From assembly GCA_024232355.1 (NCBI GenBank), contig JAAEPW010000680.1, positions 1 to 5,451 of the forward strand: 5,451 bases of DNA, written 5' to 3'. The notes under the pieces were generated by a model. That model made no database searches. It was not told where the DNA came from and saw only the letters and a list, made by a program, of their open reading frames with translations. This stretch comes from Chloroflexota bacterium (GTDB taxonomy: Bacteria; Chloroflexota; Anaerolineae; B4-G1). A program made the position numbers and the translations under genes. This document shows, piece after piece, positions 1-4,913 of the stretch. Each line of letters begins with the position of its first letter. The stretch's first letter is position 1.

Positions 1-2
1 GG

Positions 3-104
3 GATTTGGAATTTATGGTGGCACGTTGCAATGCTATCCAGTTTTCTGCACCTGATGGTCGTCCCCTACATTTCAGCATCTGCCCCGAACCTGGGCATAT
101 CTAG
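3..104 (+). CDS. Possible 3' end of an upstream gene (partial)
   Basis: The third reading frame is open from the window edge to a TAG at 102-104 and would encode a 33-residue tail ending PEPGHI. It reads like ordinary coding sequence (varied residues, mixed charged and hydrophobic), but I recognise no family. The first frame is also open, to 141, so the choice of frame is uncertain. If real, the gene ends 46 bases before the selenoprotein start and could be in the same transcript. The evidence is weak because only a fragment is visible. Confidence 0.25.
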   Translation, partial: DLEFMVARCNAIQFSAPDGRPLHFSICPEPGHI

Positions 105-150
105 ATGTTTAATTGTTAATTCCTCAAGTCGGACTCCCTGATCTATCAAT

Positions 151-537
151 ATGATTTCTGAACAAGAGGCTACGGGCAAGGTAAAAGAAATCTACGAGGA
201 GATCATGGCTCAACTCGGAATTGACTTTGTTCCCAACCTCTACAAGGTAATGGCTTCCAAGCCCAGTTATCTGGAGGCGAACTGGAACAAAGTAAAAACC
301 ATTATGGTAAAAGAAGGGAAACTCGATCGCCTGACGAAGGAGATCATTGCCGTCGCCGTCTCGGCGGTGAATGGATGTGACTACTGACTCCAGGTCCATA
401 CTTCTGCGGTGCAGAAGCTGGGGCTGGATGACGAGGCGGTGTTCGAACTGATGGCTGTCGTCGACTTGTTCAGTGGTTTTAACAAGCTGGTGGACGGTTT
501 GCGAGTTGAGCCAGACGAAAAACCCTGGTATGGCTGA
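151..537 (+). CDS. AhpD/CMD-family selenoprotein with CxxU active site (TGA at 385-387 read as Sec)
   Basis: Predicted 128-residue alkylhydroperoxidase D-like (carboxymuconolactone decarboxylase fold) thiol oxidoreductase, cytosolic, probably reducing peroxides or disulfides. The N-terminus (ISEQEATGKVKEIYEEI) is typical of the family. The core reads LTKEIIAVAVSAVNGCDY, then TGA, then LQVHTSAVQKLGLDD, and the frame continues to TGA at 535-537. With TGA as Sec79, the residues Glu64, Cys76, Sec79 and His83 have the same spacing as Glu118, Cys130, Cys133 and His137 of mycobacterial AhpD, so Sec sits exactly where the second CxxC cysteine belongs. A SECIS-like hairpin follows at once. ATG 151 is the first possible start, since an in-frame stop lies at 139-141; no clear Shine-Dalgarno is visible. 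The sigma gene begins 64 bases downstream. AhpD-like and CMD-domain selenoproteins are known from microbial metagenomes. The alternative is a nonsense mutation or sequencing error in a Cys codon, which the intact downstream frame and the hairpin make less likely. Confidence 0.85.
388..423 (+). promoter_or_regulatory. Candidate bacterial SECIS element
   Basis: The RNA right after the UGA can fold into a two-part stem-loop. The upper stem CTTCTGC (401-407) pairs perfectly with GCAGAAG (411-417) around a three-base GGU loop (408-410). A lower stem CTCCAG (388-393) pairs with CTGGGG (418-423) with one G-U pair, leaving a seven-base bulge (394-400) on the 5' side. Twenty bases separate the UGA from the apical loop, and guanines open the loop. 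Both match the known requirements of bacterial SECIS elements recognised by SelB. The element lies inside the coding region, as in bacteria generally. The fold was derived by eye. Confidence 0.75.
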
Positions 538-549
538 GGGTAGGAAAAC

Positions 550-568
550 CGAATGCCGTGAGCATTCG
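550..568 (+). other. Small hairpin between the selenoprotein and sigma genes
   Basis: CGAATGC (550-556) pairs with GCATTCG (562-568) around the loop CGTGA, giving a 7-bp stem. It sits 13 bases after the selenoprotein stop and 33 before the sigma start. No T-run follows, so it is not a standard intrinsic terminator. It could be an mRNA-stability or partial attenuation element, or chance. Confidence 0.3.
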
Positions 569-590
569 CCGGTCATATCCTATCGAGAAC

Positions 591-597
591 GAGGAGG
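591..597 (+). promoter_or_regulatory. Shine-Dalgarno site setting the sigma factor start
   Basis: GAGGAGG lies four bases before ATG 602. The same frame stays open upstream to 473, overlapping the selenoprotein gene, but the residues encoded there do not resemble a sigma factor. A later ATG at 662 has no such site. This favours 602 as the start. Confidence 0.75.
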
Positions 598-601
598 CAC
601 T

Positions 602-1255
602 ATGTCGCAATTTCAAAGTGGCACGAGTCAACAAAAGTCACAGAACGAGGAAAGCCATCCAATGGACTTTGCCGACATCTTTGCCGAATACCAGCGTCCT
701 ATTTACAATTACCTCTTGCGCATGACCCAAAACCAGGCCAAGGCAGAAGATCTGACCCAGGAAACCTTTATCCGAGTCCACCGTGGTCTGCCAGGCTTTC
801 GGGGAGATGCCAGCCTGTCTACCTGGATCTATCGCATCGCCACCAACGTCGGCCACGACCACTTTCGGCGGCGCGCTACCCAGCAGGCTGAAGCCGCTCT
901 GTCTATTGAGGAAATCGAGTCTGATGGAGAGTGGCTTGTTGACGAGACACCTTCTTCGCCAGATCAACTGGCTGCCCAGTCCGAGATGTCAGACTGTGTG
1001 CAGCGGTTTATTCACCGTCTGTCGCCCGACTATCGTGCGGTGTTGATGCTGCGCGAGCTTCAGGGGCTCAAGAATCGCGAGATTGCCGAGGTGTTGGACG
1101 TCTCCTTGGACACGGTCAAGATTCGGTTACACCGGGCGCGAAACAAGCTGCGGGAGGCCCTGAACACTGGCTGTGTTTTCACTTGTGACGAACGGAACGT
1201 TTTCGTCTGTGAGCCAAAAGCGGAAACCGAGGAGGTCAAGGATGAACTGCACTGA
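602..1255 (+). CDS. ECF-type RNA polymerase sigma factor
   Basis: A 217-residue extracytoplasmic-function sigma-70 factor that directs RNA polymerase to a small stress regulon. Region 2 spans about residues 22-92 and shows the hallmark stretches AEDLTQETFIRVHRG (core binding) and STWIYRIATN followed by an Arg-rich HFRRR (promoter -10 recognition). A linker rich in acidic residues (about 100-130) leads to region 4 (about 133-187), with LSPDYRAVLMLRELQGLKN and the helix-turn-helix IAEVLDVSLDTVKIRLHRAR. A 30-residue tail after region 4 carries Cys191, Cys195 and Cys203. There is no SnoaL-like C-terminal domain, so this is not the ECF41 type. ATG 602 is chosen for its GAGGAGG site. The 3' end overlaps the anti-sigma gene by 14 bases, implying coupled translation and a matched pair. 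Co-transcription with the upstream selenoprotein gene is likely because the gap is 64 bases on the same strand. Confidence 0.93.
   Translation: MSQFQSGTSQQKSQNEESHPMDFADIFAEYQRPIYNYLLRMTQNQAKAEDLTQETFIRVHRGLPGFRGDASLSTWIYRIATNVGHDHFRRRATQQAEAALSIEEIESDGEWLVDETPSSPDQLAAQSEMSDCVQRFIHRLSPDYRAVLMLRELQGLKNREIAEVLDVSLDTVKIRLHRARNKLREALNTGCVFTCDERNVFVCEPKAETEEVKDELH
1229..1235 (+). promoter_or_regulatory. Shine-Dalgarno site setting the anti-sigma start
   Basis: GAGGAGG, inside the sigma factor coding region, lies six bases before ATG 1242. It selects this start over an in-frame upstream codon at 1173, whose extra residues merely shadow the sigma tail. Confidence 0.75.
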
Positions 1256-1472
1256 ATATCTGAACCTGATCAACTCTTACCTGGATGACGAACTTGAGGA
1301 GCCATTGCGGTCCAAAGTGGAATCTCACCTGGCAAGTTGTCCTAGCTGTAGTGATCAAGTGGCCGATTGTCAGACCTCCCTTTGCCGGTTACGGGAGACT
1401 TTTCCAGAGCAAACACCTCCGGCGGAACTGTGGGAAAAGGTACAGGCCAGGTTGGTGACGGGCAACCGGTAA
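1242..1472 (+). CDS. Zinc-binding (ZAS/RsrA-type) anti-sigma factor
   Basis: A 76-residue soluble anti-sigma factor expected to hold the preceding ECF sigma factor inactive in the cytosol. It begins MNCTEYLNLINSYLDDELEE and carries the zinc motif HLASCPSC. Cys3, His29, Cys33 and Cys36 form C-x25-H-x3-C-x2-C. This is the spacing of Cys11, His37, Cys41 and Cys44 in Streptomyces RsrA, where oxidation forms a disulfide, expels zinc and frees SigR. Two extra cysteines, Cys43 and Cys48, follow. There is no transmembrane segment and no sensor domain, so the zinc module itself is the likely sensor. The start overlaps the sigma gene by 14 bases. The anti-sigma role is well supported by motif and context; redox sensing is inferred from the spacing. 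Confidence 0.88.
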   Translation: MNCTEYLNLINSYLDDELEEPLRSKVESHLASCPSCSDQVADCQTSLCRLRETFPEQTPPAELWEKVQARLVTGNR

Positions 1473-1525
1473 AAGAAACCCTGTGGAAGCAAGTAAGCCT
1501 CGTACAATAGCCAGAGGGGTGTATG

Positions 1526-1558
1526 AAACGCGATAAAGGCAACCAGCGTAGCGCGTTT
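1526..1558. repeat. Inverted repeat between convergent genes
   Basis: AAACGCG (1526-1532) is the exact reverse complement of CGCGTTT (1552-1558), with 19 bases between. It lies in the 112-base gap separating the anti-sigma gene (+) from the oxidoreductase gene (-), where a two-way transcription barrier would be useful. No T-run follows on either strand, so it is at best an atypical terminator. Nothing else stands out in this gap. Confidence 0.3.
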
Positions 1559-1584
1559 GAAACCAAGTTGTCTGTCTTGTGCAG

Positions 1585-2598
1585 TTACTCGTTAACCATC
1601 AACACAATTCTGCCTTTCACCGCTGCCCGCTCGACGAGGGCATGCGCGCGCGCGGCCTCGGCCAGCGGCATCCGCTCCGCGATGACGGGCTTGATCTTAT
1701 CCTGCTCCAAAAGATTGAATAGCTCGGACAGGTCCTCGTTGAACCAATCCGCCTGTTTCTTGCGCATTTGGGTGATCGAGTAGAACGTTGACGAACGGCC
1801 ATTGGGCAGGATGTTCCACAACAAGGAAACCCGCATAAAACCAAGCATCACACTCAATGAACTCGCCTTGCCCATAGCGACGTCGTAAAAGCCATACGCG
1901 ACCAGTGTGCCGCCTGGCTTGAGCACGCTAAACGAGCGTTTGAAATTATCCCCGCTAACGGCGTCAAAGGCTGCGTCGACGCCGTCGTCCGCCAGCCGCC
2001 GGACAAAATCCTCGCTCTTATAGTCGATATGAGTCGCGCCCAGGCTGGTGACGAGTTCTTGCTTCGACTTGGACGCCGTCCCATACATCTCCAGATCGAG
2101 CAGCTTGCCCAGTTGGAGCAACGCCGTGCCGACGGCCCCGCCTGCGCCATGCACCAGGATGCGCTGGCCGCGCTGTATCTGAGCCGAGCGATGCAGCATT
2201 TGATATGCCGTGACGTACGATAGGATCAGGCTGACTGCCTCCGCCGGATCCAGCTCGTCGGGTACGAGCACCAGACGGCTCTCCGACAGGCAGACGTATT
2301 CGGAATAAGCCCCAATAATCGTCAGGCCCGCCACCCGCTGCCCAACCTTGATCTGGGTTACACCGGCCCCCAACTTGTCTACCACGCCGACTATGTCATA
2401 GCCTGGTGAAAAGGGCGGCTTGTCCTTCACTTCGATATACGAGCCTTTGCGGACCATCGTGTCCGTAAAGCAGGCACTGGTGACCAGCACCTTTACCCGC
2501 ACCTCACTTGGCCCCGGTTCAGGGAGTGCCGCTTCCTCGACAACCTTGAGAACCTCAGGTCCGCCAAATTCTGTGATGATTACGCGCTTGTAACCCAT
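1585..2598 (-). CDS. MDR-superfamily zinc-independent NADPH:quinone oxidoreductase
   Basis: A 337-residue medium-chain dehydrogenase/reductase, the usual length for the quinone oxidoreductase branch, probably a cytosolic NAD(P)H-dependent reductase of quinones or other electrophilic carbonyls. The N-terminal GroES-like domain (about 1-125) opens with ITEFGGPEVLKVVEE and contains FSPGYDIVG at 63-71. The zinc alcohol dehydrogenases have Gly-His-Glu here; the histidine ligand is replaced (Gly-Tyr-Asp), so no catalytic zinc is expected. The Rossmann domain (about 126-265) shows the nucleotide-binding glycines HGAGGAVGTALLQLGK at 150-165, then GATHIDYKSEDF, DAAFDAVSG and LKPGGTLVAYG. The C-terminus ends VKGRIVLMV, as in the family. 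The start is supported by AAGGAG at 2605-2610, six bases from the ATG. It lies 22 bases after the lipoprotein gene, so the two are probably one transcript. The exact substrate cannot be told from sequence. Confidence 0.93.
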   Translation of the reverse strand: MGYKRVIITEFGGPEVLKVVEEAALPEPGPSEVRVKVLVTSACFTDTMVRKGSYIEVKDKPPFSPGYDIVGVVDKLGAGVTQIKVGQRVAGLTIIGAYSEYVCLSESRLVLVPDELDPAEAVSLILSYVTAYQMLHRSAQIQRGQRILVHGAGGAVGTALLQLGKLLDLEMYGTASKSKQELVTSLGATHIDYKSEDFVRRLADDGVDAAFDAVSGDNFKRSFSVLKPGGTLVAYGFYDVAMGKASSLSVMLGFMRVSLLWNILPNGRSSTFYSITQMRKKQADWFNEDLSELFNLLEQDKIKPVIAERMPLAEAARAHALVERAAVKGRIVLMVNE

Positions 2599-2620
2599 TT
2601 CTTGCTCCTTGCGTGACCGT

Positions 2621-3112
2621 CTACTGGGACGGCGTGATTTTGATGACGAATGTCAACGCGTCCTCGGTGATCGTGATGGAAGTGAACTCGACCTCGTCGG
2701 TGTCTGAGGCGGATTCGGCGAACTCTTTGGTCAGTATGTCATTGATGCGAGTGATACGCTCGTCGTTGAGGTCGAGCCCAGCAATGTTCACGGCAGTGAT
2801 TTCGGCCTCGAGCATGCCGTCCTGAGCAGTGAGGGACAGGTCGCAACTGCCGGGCACAGTTGTACCATCTTCACGCTCGTGCGTGCCGTTTATGCGAATA
2901 AAGCCGTCCTGCATATCCACACTGCTGACTTCGACCAGCAGCTCGTCTGGGCCACTGGTGACCGTCGAGTTTTGAATAATGAGATTGACATCTTCCTCGC
3001 TCAACGTGATAGGGATAGTCGCACTCCCACCACAAGCGAGCGCCAGCATAGCCAGGGTCAGTGGCACGAGCAGGAAAACCAACTTTGCGTGAGATAACGT
3101 TTGCTTGTTCAT
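2621..3112 (-). CDS. Small lipoprotein of unknown function
   Basis: A 163-residue protein exported and lipid-anchored on the outer face of the cytoplasmic membrane. It has a short basic start (MNKQTLSHAK), a hydrophobic stretch (about 11-26) and a lipobox ending LALAC, with Cys27 as the lipidated residue, followed by GGS. The mature part, 137 residues, is acidic and predicted rich in beta strands. It includes ITLSEEDVNLIIQNS, which looks like the opening helix of small membrane-attached lipid-binding-like proteins such as the YpmS/DUF2140 group; that resemblance is only an impression. One further cysteine lies at residue 90. AAGGAG at 3119-3124, six bases before the ATG, supports the start. 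It is the first gene of a probable two-gene unit with the oxidoreductase. No function is assigned. Confidence 0.85.
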   Translation of the reverse strand: MNKQTLSHAKLVFLLVPLTLAMLALACGGSATIPITLSEEDVNLIIQNSTVTSGPDELLVEVSSVDMQDGFIRINGTHEREDGTTVPGSCDLSLTAQDGMLEAEITAVNIAGLDLNDERITRINDILTKEFAESASDTDEVEFTSITITEDALTFVIKITPSQ

Positions 3113-3339
3113 GATCTTCTCCTTTTTTGTTAAGATTGATGATTGACAAATCCAAATTGACTTGGTTAATGTCTACAAGTATGAGAACACTTGGGTTAGA
3201 TTTTGGTTATGAAAGAGTAGTGGTAAACACCCAAGATACTGATCAAACACTCTGATTCGAGTATAGAGTTTTTTGCCAGATGGTACAGTTCGGGCAGAGG
3301 CCATGTCGCCTTTAACGATCAGGGCTACGCAGCAGTTGA

Positions 3340-3364
3340 GTGTCTAACGATCTTGTTAGCACAC
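3340..3364 (-). other. Hairpin sharing an arm with its neighbour, downstream of the CPBP gene
   Basis: GTGT-CTAAC (3340-3348) pairs with GTTAG-C-ACAC (3355-3364) with one bulged C and the loop GATCTT, giving nine pairs. Its ACAC arm (3361-3364) is also part of the hairpin at 3361-3392, so the two folds exclude each other in part. No U-run follows on the - strand. A possible role is 3' end formation or mRNA protection. Confidence 0.35.
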
Positions 3365-3392
3365 AATCAATTTCTAGTTGACCTGATTGTGT
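3361..3392 (-). other. Perfect 9-bp inverted repeat just after the CPBP gene
   Basis: ACACAATCA (3361-3369) is the exact reverse complement of TGATTGTGT (3384-3392), with a 14-base loop. On the - strand it begins 14 bases after the membrane-protein stop codon, the usual place for a transcription terminator. The following bases are not U-rich, so termination would be Rho-dependent or the element is an mRNA stabiliser. A protein-binding palindrome is an alternative. Confidence 0.4.
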
Positions 3393-3406
3393 ATAGAGTT
3401 TGTTTT

Positions 3407-4222
3407 CTATCTGTGTGCAGATATCTGAGGCCACCAATCTGGGTCAAGCGCTTGATCTTGGCGTGCTTGCCAAATCATATAGGCCAGCGTTGCACCTGAA
3501 ACGATGAGCGCAATGATGAACACGAAATCTGTCTCGGTGGATAAAAAATTATTGGCTGCTAGATCAAAGGCGCCTGCCAAGGTATGTGCCAGGGACAATA
3601 GAATGACAGATTGTCCCCACAAGTACAAGGCTAAAATCAGAATAAACTCGGCGACAAAGAATAGCTGCATTCTTACCGTCAGTCCCTCTGGAAAGTTGTG
3701 AAACTGACCGAGATGATACAATGCAAATGTCAGAGCAGTTATCAAGATGCCCCAAAACAATCCATAGTTCTTGCGAACGACGGGAAATATGAGAACTAAG
3801 AATAGTGGGTAGTAGGGTATGTGGAACAGCGAAGCGGATAGAGCATGAACCACAAAATCTGTTGGTGATATGCCACTTGTCAAGACGATGGTGATTGACT
3901 CACGGAAACCAAAGTAGAAATACATCAATAATGTAACTACTGCTACCAGGCCCCAATGTTTGTCTTTGGGCCAGAAAGAATATTGCAGATTCCATTTTTT
4001 GGCTAATAACAGGGGAAGGATTATACTCAAAAGAGGAATACTGATAAATCCGAATAGCATTCCTCCTATGGTTTCATACATTTCATTGCCCGTTATAAGG
4101 CTTGTCCTCATGAGTATATTGGCAAGCGATATTGTTCCAACATAGAGGATGTAAATCACAAAGGCGACGGTCAATTGGCGTTTTTTATCATGTCCCAATC
4201 TATTGTTAGTTTCTGAAATCAT
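3407..4222 (-). CDS. CPBP/Abi-family-like integral membrane protein, probably lacking catalytic glutamates
   Basis: A 271-residue polytopic membrane protein with about seven to eight hydrophobic segments (roughly 18-40, 52-73, 90-107, 130-149, 153-171, 185-212 and 232-252). The stretch RKNYGLFWGILITALTFALYHL at 150-171 is laid out like the CPBP (CAAX-protease and bacteriocin-processing) core: FALYH at 166-170 fits the FxxxH motif, and SLAHTLAGAFD near 210-220 fits the third-motif helix. The first motif, usually EExxxR, falls at YYPLFL (137-142), so both glutamates and the arginine are missing. The protein may be a non-catalytic relative or a different membrane family. ATG 4222 is preferred over the in-frame TTG at 4240 because AGGAGGT precedes it. 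The gene is AT-rich: two 60-base samples gave 40-43% GC, against 55-70% in samples from the oxidoreductase gene. This hints at separate origin. Substrate and role are unknown. Confidence 0.75.
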   Translation of the reverse strand: MISETNNRLGHDKKRQLTVAFVIYILYVGTISLANILMRTSLITGNEMYETIGGMLFGFISIPLLSIILPLLLAKKWNLQYSFWPKDKHWGLVAVVTLLMYFYFGFRESITIVLTSGISPTDFVVHALSASLFHIPYYPLFLVLIFPVVRKNYGLFWGILITALTFALYHLGQFHNFPEGLTVRMQLFFVAEFILILALYLWGQSVILLSLAHTLAGAFDLAANNFLSTETDFVFIIALIVSGATLAYMIWQARQDQALDPDWWPQISAHR

Positions 4223-4225
4223 ATT

Positions 4226-4232
4226 ACCTCCT
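4226..4232 (-). promoter_or_regulatory. Shine-Dalgarno site setting the CPBP-like gene start
   Basis: On the - strand, AGGAGGT is followed by AAT and ATG 4222. A TTG codon 18 bases upstream would place the ribosome site inside the coding region, so the ATG is the better start. Confidence 0.8.
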
Positions 4233-4264
4233 GTGGTCAAGGCTGGATTATGGATGCTTTGTCC

Positions 4265-4290
4265 CTACATTACTTGGAACGAAAATGTAG
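4265..4290. promoter_or_regulatory. Inverted repeat upstream of the CPBP-like gene
   Basis: CTACATT (4265-4271) and AATGTAG (4284-4290) form a perfect 7-base inverted repeat with 12 bases between, centred about 55 bases upstream of the CPBP-like start. The position suits an operator or promoter-proximal site. On the + strand the repeat is followed, after AGG, by TTTTT, so it could also act as a weak terminator for + strand transcription, but no + strand gene lies nearby. Confidence 0.3.
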
Positions 4291-4298
4291 AGGTTTTT

Positions 4299-4430
4299 AT
4301 TCGGTCCTTCCCGAATCGTTGGAAAAGACGGCTCAGGCTGAATTGCAGATTTTCCTGAAGGCTGTGGCTTGAGGGTTGGATAGTTAGCAGATACATCCGT
4401 AAATTTTGAAGACTCATAAATAGTGTTGGG
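4299..4430. other. Non-coding stretch before the repeat block
   Basis: No gene is supported here. A short hairpin, ATTCGG (4299-4304) with CCGAAT (4311-4316), lies at the left. The base composition is ordinary up to about 4420, where the G-rich repeat block begins. A - strand frame runs through this stretch but is mostly made of repeat-derived, proline-rich sequence. Confidence 0.5.
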
Positions 4431-4541
4431 GGCCACAAGCGGGGAGGGGGCTGCTGTTGACGGGATGGCCTTGTCGTGGTGATTGGCGATTTGTGGGTGA
4501 TGACCCTCACCCCCGCCCCATCGCTCGCCACCGCTGGAACA

Positions 4542-4556
4542 GAGGATCGATTCCTC
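4542..4556 (+). other. Conserved small hairpin in repeat copy 1
   Basis: GAGGA (4542-4546) pairs with TCCTC (4552-4556) around a five-base loop. The matching site in copy 3 keeps the pairing with a changed base pair. Confidence 0.4.
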
Positions 4557-4626
4557 GGATCTCATCGCTTTTCCCTCGTGAGAGAACCTGGGGATGAACC
4601 TCGTGCCAGGGCGATGGAATGCGGCA

Positions 4627-4649
4627 GGGGGGGGCTGTGGGGGATGGGG
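4627..4649 (+). other. G-quadruplex-prone tract
   Basis: An eight-G run (4627-4634), CTGT, a five-G run (4639-4643), AT and a four-G run (4646-4649) supply four G-triplets with short loops on the + strand. Confidence 0.5.
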
Positions 4650-4763
4650 ATGCTGTGCCTTTCGGGGAGACGGGCCTGGGGGAGTGCTTTGGTCTGCTGT
4701 GGTGGGTGCGGGGGGAGTTGGCGGTGGTGGTGCAAGGAAGAATCGGTGAGAGGCGTTGTCTGT

Positions 4764-4913
4764 GACCACAAGCGGGGAGGTGAGCGCTGTTGATGGGTTG
4801 GCTTTGTTGTGTGATTGGCGGTTTGTGGGAAGACATCAGTGGCCCATTGTCGGGCAAGCATTGACGGCTGGGTGTTGGGGTGCGGGGAAGGATCGGTGGG
4901 GAGCGGTGTCTGT
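4764..4913 (+). repeat. Repeat copy 2 (internally deleted)
   Basis: The head GACCACAAGCGGGGAGG through GTGATTGGCGGTTTGTGGG (4764-4829) matches copies 1 and 3. The C-rich, hairpin and GATGGGGATGCTG segments are missing or unrecognisable. The tail GGATCGGTGGGGAGCGGTGTC (about 4890-4910) is present. The copy is about 150 bases instead of 333. Confidence 0.55.

Larger units (their letters stand above)
3113..3406. other. AT-rich non-coding gap between lipoprotein and membrane protein genes
   Basis: No plausible gene is present on either strand in these 294 bases. The segment should carry the 3' end signals of the membrane-protein transcript (right side) and the promoter of the lipoprotein gene (left side), both on the - strand. 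I could not identify a convincing -35/-10 pair. Small hairpins include CAAGT/ACTTG (3176-3180 with 3189-3193). An 11-base direct repeat, GTATAGAGTTT, occurs at 3261-3271 and 3391-3401, and TAACGATC is repeated at 3313-3320 and 3345-3352. Confidence 0.6.
4431..4763 (+). repeat. Repeat copy 1 (most complete)
   Basis: Head and hairpin segments at 4431-4608, GATGGGGATGCTG segment at 4641-4667, and tail AATCGGTGAGAGGCGTTGTC ending at 4760. It aligns by eye with copy 3 over 4431-4608 versus 4914-5087 with few gaps and clear but incomplete identity. Strand is given in the G-rich orientation. Confidence 0.6.

Noticed and set aside
151..387. A 78-residue truncated AhpD protein or a pseudogene
   Set aside because: The frame is intact past the TGA, the TGA sits at the catalytic cysteine position, and a SECIS-like hairpin follows. 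No other damage is visible.
124..576. 150-residue open frame on the - strand over the selenoprotein gene
   Set aside because: It is the antisense shadow of a gene with clear AhpD-family sequence, has no recognisable domain and no ribosome site.
543..580. Autoregulatory ECF promoter (GGAAAAC with GTC) before the sigma gene
   Set aside because: The gap between the two elements is about 22 bases, longer than the usual 15-17 for ECF promoters.
473..601. N-terminal extension of the sigma factor
   Set aside because: The extension overlaps the selenoprotein gene in another frame and lacks family features; ATG 602 has a strong ribosome site.
3143..3172. TTGACA as a -35 box on the + strand
   Set aside because: The -10 position 17 bases on is TTAATG, a poor match, and no + strand gene follows.
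3340..3364. Integron attC site (GTCTAAC and GTTAGCA elements)
   Set aside because: The two elements are six bases apart, far too close for an attC, and no integrase or cassette array is present.
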